Part shown: positions 54,878 through 63,031 of the stretch, one piece after another | Layout of the letters: the number at the start of each line of letters is the position of its first letter | Numbering within the stretch: position 1 is the stretch's first letter | Assembly (NCBI GenBank): GCA_051650105.1 | Contig: JBOFIJ010000017.1 | Location: 1-64,000 of the forward strand | DNA: 64,000 nt | From: CAMWXW01 sp051650105 | Lineage (GTDB): Bacteria; Desulfobacterota; Desulfovibrionia; Desulfovibrionales; Desulfovibrionaceae | Reading direction: 5' to 3' | Made by a program: the position numbers and the translations under genes | The notes under the pieces: model-generated | What the model was told of the DNA's origin: nothing | Databases searched by the model: none | Seen by the model: only the letters and a program-made list of their open reading frames with translations

Positions 54878-57466
54878 ATGAATAGTAGACGGCGTTCTTT
54901 TGTTTTTATATATGTCCTTTTTCTTTTGTTATTTCCTCTTTTGGTAAGTGCTAATCCAACAACTATTCCTTCATATATAGATTTCTCGACAAAGAATTAC
55001 TTCTTTTGGGAGGGAAAATACGTTTCAGCTATTGTTTTGTGGCTAGAACCGCAAAGTGGTTTTTATTTATATTCTCATAAGGAAATACAAGGAAAACCAA
55101 CTGTTGTCAGTGTGGTGTCTGGGAAGACAGAAGTAAAAGACGTCGAAATCTTTTATCCAGAAGGAGAAATGATTAGGGATAAATTAGATCCCACCAAAAG
55201 AGTTTCTGTCTATGAGAAAAAAACTCCTATTGTTATTTTATTGCCTCGATCTTTGGTTGGGAGAACAATATTTATACGGACAGAAGGGTTAGTATGTTCA
55301 GATACAATTTGCTTGCCTCTTCGTGCATTGGCTCAAATTTTTGTAGAGGAGCCTAGTAAACTAACAAATATAAAGGATGAGAAATGGTTTGATGCAATAC
55401 TTCCTGCTTTCTCTACGGTATTTACAAATGATCCCACACGTAAAGCTGCCTTTGATACAAGACCACCTGTACGAGAAAAAAGTGAACCAAGAACAAAAAT
55501 TATAGAAAAAGCACCAATAGAAATAAGTGAGGATGATTCTTTAAAAGCAATAGAAATGCAAATTCTTAGTGGAGAAGAAGATACTAAGCCCACAAATGAT
55601 ACTAAGAAATCTATTTTTGATATAAAAAAGCAAAGAGATTCTCAAAATACAGATATAAAAAACCCTTTACTTGGAATACAAAGTACAGTTCGTTCTTTTC
55701 TTGAAAAGAATAAAGGGATATTAACAAGAAAAGGTACTACCTCACTGGAGAAAAAAGACTCTTTTGTGCCAGAAAAGAAAAAAGACTCTTTCTGGAAAAA
55801 TACCACTACCAGTGTTTCTGGGACTACTTCTTCAAAGAAAGAGGAAAGCATACAAAAACCTATGTCGCAATCGGAACTCTTGCAAAAACAACAGATTGAA
55901 ATTCTTATGCAGAAGAAGATTGCAGAGAAAAGACAAGGTAAGAGGAAAACACAACAAGAAATAGCAAGAGACAAAGAATTAGTATACCAAATTGCACTGG
56001 AAAAGGAACGCTGGAAAGAAAAGCAGGCTCAACAAGGAAGTAGTACACAAAATGTAGATGACAATACTTGGAAAGATAAAATTAAGAAAATATTTACATC
56101 CGATGTGGATGTCACAAATAGTGAAGGTAGTACGAAAGATAGTGTTGATAAAAAATCAGAGATAGCCTTAATACAGGCTAATAACAAAGAGAATATTGTA
56201 AAGAATACTGGGCTATGGGAATTTACCCCGCACTATGTTCAAGAAATGTTTGAGGTTGAAACACTAACTAAAGGGTTATTATTTGCTTTTTTGGCAGGAT
56301 TTATTCTTAATTTTATGCCCTGTGTTTTTCCAATAATAACACTCAAATTCTCATCTTTATTGGGTATTATTTCAAAAAGAGATTCTGATATATATGATGA
56401 GCATGAAAGAGAAAAAAGTATACATATTTTTAGGGTATATAATATTTTCTTTAGTCTTGGTGTTATAACATTTTTTGCATTACTTGGCTTCTTAATGTAT
56501 TCTACTGGTTCTATTTGGGGAAGAATATTTCAAATTCCAGAAGCAATGCTTATTATTGCATCAATAGTATTTTTGTTGGCATTAAGTATTTTTGGTGTTT
56601 TTGATATTCCGATATTTACTGTACGCATAGGTAGTGCTGGCACGGCAACATATCAAGCATTTATGACAGGAATGTTAACAACATTATTAGCAACACCTTG
56701 TAGTGCTCCTCTTTTAGGGGGTGTTCTTAGTTGGTTGGTACAGCAACCTCCATCGCATGTTATGATTGTATTAATGACAATGTCTTTTGGGATGATAATT
56801 CCATATATTTTCTTTATTTTATTTCCCACATTAATAACAAAATTACCTCGTCCTGGTAAGTGGAATACTATTTTGGAAGCAATGGTCGCCTTCTTTTTAA
56901 TAGGGACAACTATATATCTTTTATCATTATTGCCTAAACTGTGGTTGTTCCCAAGTATTGTTATTTTATTTATATTGGCTATTGGAGCATGGGTATGGGG
57001 AAAAGCAACTGGCTATGAATACACAAATGCTCGTAATTTATTTATAAGAATAGTAATAATTCTCATTCTTTCAGGTGCAATTTCTTGGGTATTGCAACCT
57101 GCACCAGTGAGTTCATGGGAGACATTTACTAAGAAGACGTTTAATCTATTATTATCAAAAGAGACGTTGTTGGTAAATTTTACAGCAGATTGGTGTCCAA
57201 ATTGTAAGGTATTAGAGCAGACGGTGCTCACTCCAGAAAATGTAGCAAAATGGAAAAAAGAATACGGAGTACGGTTTATTGTAGTAGATTTAACAAGAGA
57301 AAATAAGGATGGAGAGGAATTACTGGCTTCTTTAAAAAGTAATTCTATTCCACTTTTGGCAATATTTCCAAAATATTCTGGAGCAAATAGTCCTCTTATT
57401 TTGAGAGATATTTATACAGCAAAACGAATAGAATCTGCATTGCATCAGGCTACTCAAAAAAAATGA
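54878..57466 (+). CDS. dsbD: thiol:disulfide interchange protein DsbD with an unusually long linker
   Basis: Carries electrons from cytoplasmic thioredoxin to periplasmic reductants. 862 residues, against about 565 in E. coli. Signal peptide (1-25), then the periplasmic alpha domain with Cys140 and Cys145 (VCSDTICLPL). A Lys/Glu/Ser/Gln-rich, charged linker of about 260 residues (about 190-455) follows. The eight-helix membrane domain has C482 (NFMPCVFP) and C608 (TPCSAP), and a C-terminal thioredoxin-like domain has C773/C776 (ADWCPNCKVLE). All six redox cysteines are present. The ATG at 54878 has AGGTGAT upstream. The linker is absent in usual DsbD. Confidence 0.92.
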   Translation: MNSRRRSFVFIYVLFLLLFPLLVSANPTTIPSYIDFSTKNYFFWEGKYVSAIVLWLEPQSGFYLYSHKEIQGKPTVVSVVSGKTEVKDVEIFYPEGEMIRDKLDPTKRVSVYEKKTPIVILLPRSLVGRTIFIRTEGLVCSDTICLPLRALAQIFVEEPSKLTNIKDEKWFDAILPAFSTVFTNDPTRKAAFDTRPPVREKSEPRTKIIEKAPIEISEDDSLKAIEMQILSGEEDTKPTNDTKKSIFDIKKQRDSQNTDIKNPLLGIQSTVRSFLEKNKGILTRKGTTSLEKKDSFVPEKKKDSFWKNTTTSVSGTTSSKKEESIQKPMSQSELLQKQQIEILMQKKIAEKRQGKRKTQQEIARDKELVYQIALEKERWKEKQAQQGSSTQNVDDNTWKDKIKKIFTSDVDVTNSEGSTKDSVDKKSEIALIQANNKENIVKNTGLWEFTPHYVQEMFEVETLTKGLLFAFLAGFILNFMPCVFPIITLKFSSLLGIISKRDSDIYDEHEREKSIHIFRVYNIFFSLGVITFFALLGFLMYSTGSIWGRIFQIPEAMLIIASIVFLLALSIFGVFDIPIFTVRIGSAGTATYQAFMTGMLTTLLATPCSAPLLGGVLSWLVQQPPSHVMIVLMTMSFGMIIPYIFFILFPTLITKLPRPGKWNTILEAMVAFFLIGTTIYLLSLLPKLWLFPSIVILFILAIGAWVWGKATGYEYTNARNLFIRIVIILILSGAISWVLQPAPVSSWETFTKKTFNLLLSKETLLVNFTADWCPNCKVLEQTVLTPENVAKWKKEYGVRFIVVDLTRENKDGEELLASLKSNSIPLLAIFPKYSGANSPLILRDIYTAKRIESALHQATQKK

Positions 57467-57467
57467 T

Positions 57468-57593
57468 ATGAGAAAAATAGTATTATTATGAGGTGGTGAA
57501 TTATTATTACTTCTTTGTGGAGTGGTTGCGTGTAGTTCCTCTATTGAAAGAAGAACTATGTCACAAATAGAGGAGGATGATATAGTTTTTTAA
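57468..57593 (+). pseudogene. small lipoprotein gene interrupted by TGA
   Basis: A frame starting ATG AGA AAA ATA one base after the dsbD stop reads MRKIVLL, then TGA (57489-57491), then GGELLLLLCGVVACSSSIERR and a short acidic tail ending DDIVF. The interrupted product would be a 41-residue lipoprotein with lipobox VVAC. The TGA lies in the signal peptide, so selenocysteine is implausible; a nonsense mutation is the simplest reading. No second start restores the signal. Confidence 0.55.
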
Positions 57594-58600
57594 TCGGAAA
57601 ATAGTTGTAAATAGAACGGCAAAAGAGGCATAATTATAAGAAGCAATGGTGTGGGATATATTGTGTGAAAATAGAGGGAAGGGTAGTATGGTGGCGTAGT
57701 CTTATTATTGTTATAGTCGAATATATTTTCAATAATAGAAGTATTATCTTAGAAAGAAATTATGTTCTCTCTATATAAGTATAGTAAAATATGTTGAGTA
57801 ACAAAAGACTATTTCTTACATGATATGGGCTATGGTGTGGATGAGAATGAGTGGATATAATTGAGGTTAGTACATGTAGATATGAAGAGAGAAATATGGA
57901 TTATTCTAGATAAGATAACTATTGTGAGTAAATGAGCGTGTGGTAAATAATGTATTACCTAATTGTATTATAAATATATTATTGGAGTGAAAGAGTATCT
58001 ATTGATATATAGTAGAAACTTTGTACTCGTTTTATATGAGAAGAAGGTGCCCTTGTAAAATCCCTATACATGCGATTGAGGATTATTGTAGAGCATATAT
58101 TCTACCAACGAATAGGATAGGTTCCTTTTTTATAGTTATTTTGTTCTGTTTTTATGTTCTGTGATATTGTTATTTTACATTATAGTGATTTTATTGATAG
58201 AGAGTATGCAATAGTGTGTTCTAACGGTGATGGGGGTAGTACAGACAGCTATATAGTATTGTTAAGATAGAATGAAAGAATTGCAAAAATATACTGTAAC
58301 ATAGAAGAATACTTATATAATAGAGGTAACAAAAGGCTATATTATTAAAAAAATGGTGGCCATAATATGGACGAGGTATGGAAAATAGTATTATGCTTAT
58401 AGTATAAATAAAAGTGTGGTGTTGATCACGTACAATACATTACTATACTATATAGAGTACAATAATATCTTGCGAAGAAACAAAATAGGGTAGTAACATA
58501 CTTGTAGGGAGATATTCGTTACACCTTTCTTTTAGAAGACTCTTGGATACATAAAAAGGAAGAAACGTGAAATGCAAAGGTATAATAGAATCTTACATAA
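57594..58600. other. 1-kb non-coding region
   Basis: AT-rich, with no open frame supported by a start, binding site or family motif. It separates the dsbD lipoprotein remnant from the convergent yggT gene. Probably eroded sequence. Confidence 0.5.
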
Positions 58601-58909
58601 TTAAAGATTCTTTAATCTGATAGCATATTCAAAAATACTTTGTACAATAATTGATTTAAATAATTGTATTATGAGGATAAGAATAAAGGGAGAAAGATCA
58701 ATACCATTAATATATGCAAAAGGAATTATTTTTCTCACTCTATAAAGGAGAGGCTCTGTGAGATTTCGTAATATGCGAACAATAGGATTATATGGGTCTG
58801 GCTGAATCCAGGATAAAATAGCAGATATAATAAGTATCCAAACATACAAGGAAGATATCATAGAAAGTACTTCAGCTATGCCTTGCAAAATATTTCCTAA
58901 AAAGATCAT
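58601..58909 (-). CDS. yggT: YggT-family membrane protein
   Basis: 102 residues with two hydrophobic helices (about 5-38 and 74-95). The family signature is SWIQPDPYNPIVRILRNLTEPLLYRVRKIIP followed by GIDLSPFILILIIQL; recognised by DPYNPIVRILRNLTEPLL. The family is linked to cell shape, osmotic stress and chloroplast cytochrome assembly, with unclear bacterial function. It overlaps the upstream HAD gene by four bases. Confidence 0.9.
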   Translation of the reverse strand: MIFLGNILQGIAEVLSMISSLYVWILIISAILSWIQPDPYNPIVRILRNLTEPLLYRVRKIIPFAYINGIDLSPFILILIIQLFKSIIVQSIFEYAIRLKNL

Positions 58910-59562
58910 ATTATTTCCTCCGAGAGATTTTGTAAAATGGATAAAAGGTCACTAAAATTATTAAGATTATATAGTGAGGGTATTGTACTATTGTTAAAAG
59001 AGAAAAATGGAATAGAAACCGCTATTGCAGGGCCTGCATCGGCCATGGTATCTCCAATAAATAAAAGGTTTTCTATAGGTATCTTCCACGTAGAAGCTAT
59101 TCGATATAGTCCTTCATAATGTGGTTTAGGTGGAACAATATCTGGGGTTACAATTGGAGTAAAAAATGTATCGATAGAAAAGTATTGTAAAATTTTCATA
59201 AGGCTTTGTCTACGTCTATTTGTAAAAATAGCACTATGAATGGAGTGTTTCTTAAGGAATTTTAAAACAGGAATTAATGCTGAATCTATATGCACATATT
59301 CTTCTGTAGGAAAAGTGAAACCACGAGATTCTATCTCTTCTACTATATGAGAAAGGTGCTCTTTTGGAATAAGGGTTTCAAGGGCAATTTGTAAAGTAGT
59401 ACTGTGAACGAAATCTTCTTCAGCAGGAGTTAAGAAAGGTAAATTAAAAGATTCCCTTAGTGAGTTGTAGTAAGAGATATTTGCGCATTTAGAATCAATG
59501 AGCACACCGTCACAATCAAAGATAATGCCTTTTGGTAATGTTTTTAGTGGAGATTCTTTCAT
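58906..59562 (-). CDS. HAD-superfamily hydrolase (phosphoglycolate-phosphatase-like)
   Basis: 218 residues. HAD motif I is GIIFDCDGVLIDSK, motif II is HSAIFTNRRRQSL (Thr), the motif III Lys is in VPPKPHYEGL, and motif IV is LLFIGDTMADAGPA. A helical cap domain (about 20-90) follows motif I. The fold and length match Gph-type phosphatases of phosphoglycolate or small phosphosugars; the substrate is not certain. Its ATG overlaps the stop of the upstream unknown gene (TAATG), so it is translationally coupled. Confidence 0.85.
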   Translation of the reverse strand: MKESPLKTLPKGIIFDCDGVLIDSKCANISYYNSLRESFNLPFLTPAEEDFVHSTTLQIALETLIPKEHLSHIVEEIESRGFTFPTEEYVHIDSALIPVLKFLKKHSIHSAIFTNRRRQSLMKILQYFSIDTFFTPIVTPDIVPPKPHYEGLYRIASTWKIPIENLLFIGDTMADAGPAIAVSIPFFSFNNSTIPSLYNLNNFSDLLSILQNLSEEII

Positions 59563-60293
59563 TATATATTTTCCTCAAAGCAAAAGATACACCGTATTGT
59601 ATCTCCTGAGGAAAGGTGACCAAAAGAAGGCAAAAAATCTTCCAATGAAGATGCAATATACCCTTTGGCGTATGGAGTAATATTGTACTTATTGCATAGT
59701 AACGATATATCGGGTGGAATATTTTGAATAAGGCCTTTTTCTTGGCAAAGTTCAAATAGAGATACAGAAGGAGAGACAAATACTATGTCATTTGCTGTAA
59801 AATGGGTAAGAGCGGCAAACAAAAGATATTCTGTATTATGAAAAGAATTTTCTTCTATAGGTGAGATATATGGTGTTATAGGTGAGATTGAGGTAAAAAG
59901 AGTTTGAAATTCTGTACATAGGTGGTTAAAATTTTCAATATCTAGAGAAAGAGCAATATATTGTTCTTCTTGTATGTAAGCAATAAGTAAAAGACTATGA
60001 GCTTTTTGAGAGAGGGTGCGTGTGTGTGATTTTTTATTTTCTGAGAATAAATCTATTTCATCAAATGTAAAATCTAAACAGTGTTGATGTGTGCCTGGAA
60101 TAATTCTCTTTTCAGATAAGAAACTATGAAGTTGAAGAATATATTGAGAAGCTTCTTCTTCTGTATAGGGTAATTTTGAAGAAGTAATTTTTCCTTCACT
60201 AGTTCCGACAGCGGGATAAAACAACGGAATAGAAGAAAGATATGGTGGTAATAACGCACTGTGTAATGTTGAAGTAATGAGTAAAGAAGACAT
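59562..60293 (-). CDS. conserved-looking protein of unknown function
   Basis: 243 residues, not recognised. Pattern of strands and helices suggests a globular cytoplasmic protein: SSLLITSTLHSALLPPYLSSI at the start (Leu/Ser-rich, but no clear signal peptide) and a possible metal-binding GTHQHCLDFTFDEIDLF (about 62-78). LSSGDTIRCIFCF closes the protein. ATG at 60293 has AAGAGGTG upstream. First gene of a tight minus-strand trio with the HAD hydrolase and yggT, so it may serve the same process. Confidence 0.6.
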   Translation of the reverse strand: MSSLLITSTLHSALLPPYLSSIPLFYPAVGTSEGKITSSKLPYTEEEASQYILQLHSFLSEKRIIPGTHQHCLDFTFDEIDLFSENKKSHTRTLSQKAHSLLLIAYIQEEQYIALSLDIENFNHLCTEFQTLFTSISPITPYISPIEENSFHNTEYLLFAALTHFTANDIVFVSPSVSLFELCQEKGLIQNIPPDISLLCNKYNITPYAKGYIASSLEDFLPSFGHLSSGDTIRCIFCFEENI

Positions 60294-60416
60294 AAACACC
60301 TCTTTGCTCAGTATATCGAAAGTAAGGAGAAAAGACAAGGATATAAGGCATGTACAATTGACATTTCATGAAGAAAATGTTAGAAAGCCTGAAAGATAAG
60401 GCTACAGGTGCATTTT

Positions 60417-61298
60417 ATGGATATACAATCAATAACAAAAGTGATTATTCCTGTGGCTGGTTGGGGAACGAGATCTTTACCGGCATCAAAGAATATTCCA
60501 AAAGAAATGCTTCCAGTTCATGATAAGCCCACAGTTCAATATATTGTTGAAGAAGCAGTGGCTTCGCATATTCGAGATATTATATTTATCACAAGTAAGG
60601 ATAAGAAGATAATTGAAGATCATTTTGATTATAGTCCTCAATTGGAAGATCTTTTATTGCGCACAGGAAAAATCGATCTCTTAAAAAAAGTTCAGGCTAT
60701 AGCGGAATATGTTAATATCATTTCTGTGCGACAAAAAAAGCAAAAAGGTCTTGGGCACGCAATATTATGTGCAAAGGACGTCATAGGAAACGAAGCATTT
60801 GCTGTAATGTTGGGAGACGATTTATTTTTCTCTGAAGAACCGGGAATTGGTCAGATAATGCATGTTGCTAAAACGTACAATAAACCTGTTATTGGTTTTG
60901 TTGAAGTAGAAGAAGAAGATGTTTCTAAATATGGGATTATAGAATGTTCGAAGATAAAGGATAGCATCTTTACAGTAGAAAATGTACTAGAAAAACCGCA
61001 ATATACTGAAACAAAAAGTCGTAAAGCTATAGTTGGAAGATATATTTTAACTCCAGAAATTTTTACACATTTAGAGAATACAAAAGCAGGAAAATTTGAT
61101 GAAATTCAATTAACAGACGCACTATCAACAATGTTAAAAGAAACAGAATTTTTAGCTGTTCAAATACAAGGTCGTCGTTTTGATGCAGGAGATAGAATAG
61201 ATTATTTATTAGCTAATATCCACTTTGCTTTAAAAGATAGTGATGTTTCTGCTAAATTAAGAAGTTCATTAATAAAAATGCTGGATTCATTTGAGTAA
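60417..61298 (+). CDS. galU: UTP--glucose-1-phosphate uridylyltransferase
   Basis: Makes UDP-glucose for surface polysaccharides. 293 residues. Nucleotide-binding VIIPVAGWGTRSLPASKNIPKEM, here with AGWGTR, plus FITSKDKKIIEDHFD, AVMLGDDLFFSEEPG, GRYILTPEIF and KFDEIQLTDALS match GalU. ATG at 60417 is preceded by AGG. It ends 12 bases inside the convergent TspO-like gene. No galE or capsule genes are adjacent. Confidence 0.95.
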   Translation: MDIQSITKVIIPVAGWGTRSLPASKNIPKEMLPVHDKPTVQYIVEEAVASHIRDIIFITSKDKKIIEDHFDYSPQLEDLLLRTGKIDLLKKVQAIAEYVNIISVRQKKQKGLGHAILCAKDVIGNEAFAVMLGDDLFFSEEPGIGQIMHVAKTYNKPVIGFVEVEEEDVSKYGIIECSKIKDSIFTVENVLEKPQYTETKSRKAIVGRYILTPEIFTHLENTKAGKFDEIQLTDALSTMLKETEFLAVQIQGRRFDAGDRIDYLLANIHFALKDSDVSAKLRSSLIKMLDSFE

Positions 61299-61868
61299 TA
61301 TTCCCAAAAAAGCCCACGAAAAAACCAGTAAAGAGATAACTGTAGGGATGAAGGCAGCGAGAGGATTCTTTTTGTCTTTATATAATGCAATGGCGATACG
61401 CATTCTGTTGTGTAGTGCCGGCATAGGCTGCACAAATAAAATAAAAAAGACAATAAAAAAGATAGCGAGTACACTCCCACCTACTATATATGCATTTATA
61501 CAAGATGCAACACAGAGCCAAGAAGCATAAAGAGATTGAGTTGGAAGTTGTAGTAATACGCGAAATGTCATGAGCAACAGTGTGAGGCATGCTAATAAAA
61601 TAAGATTATTACACCAAAGGATAATCCAAAGAGCATTAAGTAGGTAATCTAGTATTTGAAGGCTATCCTTTTCTTTCACAATAGCAAAGATCCACTGTAA
61701 GTAAATGATGCCCCAAATAGAAAAAGTAAAACTTGCTGGTGTTATTGGTGTGGGGTACATAGAAGATATTTCTGCAACTGTATATGGGAAAATATGAAAA
61801 CTAGAAATAAAATTGATAGTAAGGGCAAAAATCATGGAAGATAGTTTTAGTATATTATGGTTAAGCAT
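61287..61868 (-). CDS. TspO/MBR-like integral membrane protein
   Basis: 193 residues with five or six transmembrane helices. The signature YPTPITPASFTFSIWGIIYLQW corresponds to the TspO-like (tryptophan-rich sensory) family's 'xTPAgyaFsIWgxIY' and is the main evidence. Loop ends carry basic residues as expected. TspO proteins bind porphyrins and related tetrapyrroles. This one is longer and lacks many of the tryptophans, so specificity is open. It overlaps the galU 3' end by 12 bases. Confidence 0.7.
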   Translation of the reverse strand: MLNHNILKLSSMIFALTINFISSFHIFPYTVAEISSMYPTPITPASFTFSIWGIIYLQWIFAIVKEKDSLQILDYLLNALWIILWCNNLILLACLTLLLMTFRVLLQLPTQSLYASWLCVASCINAYIVGGSVLAIFFIVFFILFVQPMPALHNRMRIAIALYKDKKNPLAAFIPTVISLLVFSWAFLGILLK

Positions 61869-62184
61869 AGAAGAGTATCAATCCTTTTTTTCTACAAATA
61901 TATGTAGAGAATAGCAAAGAAGAAGCCAGAAAAGGTGTATAGTATATATTAATTAAAAGAAAGGATACTGTCTATATGTTAGGAGTGAAAAAATACAGTC
62001 GTGTCATGTGAAAAAGATAGTAATCTCACCACTTTTTATTGTTTCAAATAACCTTTTTTTGTTATTTATATGAATTTCTTATTATGTATCGTTTCTCATT
62101 CATTATTTTATAATTTTTGCGAAAGAAGCTCTCTAACAAAAATTTCTCTTGAAAAAATACTATAACAAAGGATACAGAATATAT
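61869..62184. other. intergenic region between the TspO-like gene and hflC
   Basis: About 316 AT-rich bases with no supported gene. It holds the upstream region of the TspO-like gene and the end of the hflKC operon; no clear terminator or promoter was identified. Confidence 0.4.
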
Positions 62185-63030
62185 TTAGTTAAAATACTGC
62201 AAAAAAGGATCTTTAGGTGTTAGCATAATAGTTGTATTATTCTTAAAAGATTCTTCATAGCTCTGCAAAGATCGAATAAAAGAATAGAAAGAAGGATTTT
62301 TTGCATATGCTTTTGAGTAAACGGCTGATTTTAATGCGTCGGCTTCTCCCCTGATAAGAGTGCTCTTTTCTTCAGATTCAGCAAGAATAATGACCTGCTC
62401 TTTTTCTGTCTGAGAACGAATTTTTATAGATTCTTCTTCTCCTTCAGAACGATATTGTTGGGCTTGTCGCTTTCTTTCAGATCTCATTCTTTCAAAAATA
62501 GCTTGTTGATTTTCTTTTGGTAAATCTGTTTTCTTAATACGAACATCTACTATTTTAATACCAAAATCTTTTAATGAGCTAGCTGTATTCTGTGCAATAA
62601 TATCCATAATACTTGTTCGACTGGAAGAAACAACCTCTGTAAGCGTATGTTTTCCTATTTCTACCCGAAGCTGAGAATATATAATATCATCTAGTCGTAT
62701 TTGTGCATTGGTCTGTGTACGAAGTGTTCTGTAGAATAACAAAGGATTGTCAATTCTCCAAGAGGCATAACTATCGAGAACTATAGTTTTCTTATCACTA
62801 GTCAATGCTTCTGCTTGCTTTATATTATACATGAGAACTCTAGAATCTACAAAAATAACATTTTGTAAGAGGGGAATTTTGAATTGTAATCCTGGTTGTT
62901 CAATGACTTTAATAGGTTCTCCAAGCTGTAAAACAATAGCCTGATTGTATTCTTGTACGAAGAAAATAGAATTATATATAACAAGAATAAGAAATAAAGG
63001 AAGTATAATTTTCAACGAAGTTGTATTCAT
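62185..63030 (-). CDS. hflC: HflC, modulator of FtsH protease
   Basis: 281 residues of the SPFH/prohibitin family. One N-terminal transmembrane helix (about 7-25) precedes the SPFH domain, which begins IFFVQEYNQAIVLQLGEP. The family pieces LMYNIKQAEALTSDKKTIVLD and the coiled-coil region with RMRSERKRQAQQYRSEGEEE are present. HflK and HflC form a cage around FtsH in the inner membrane and restrain it. Immediately downstream of hflK (one base apart). Confidence 0.95.
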   Translation of the reverse strand: MNTTSLKIILPLFLILVIYNSIFFVQEYNQAIVLQLGEPIKVIEQPGLQFKIPLLQNVIFVDSRVLMYNIKQAEALTSDKKTIVLDSYASWRIDNPLLFYRTLRTQTNAQIRLDDIIYSQLRVEIGKHTLTEVVSSSRTSIMDIIAQNTASSLKDFGIKIVDVRIKKTDLPKENQQAIFERMRSERKRQAQQYRSEGEEESIKIRSQTEKEQVIILAESEEKSTLIRGEADALKSAVYSKAYAKNPSFYSFIRSLQSYEESFKNNTTIMLTPKDPFLQYFN

Positions 63031-63031
63031 T

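Noticed and set aside
57489..57491. TGA in the small lipoprotein frame as a second selenocysteine codon
   Set aside because: It lies in the hydrophobic signal peptide where Sec has no role, and no SECIS-like hairpin is evident directly downstream.
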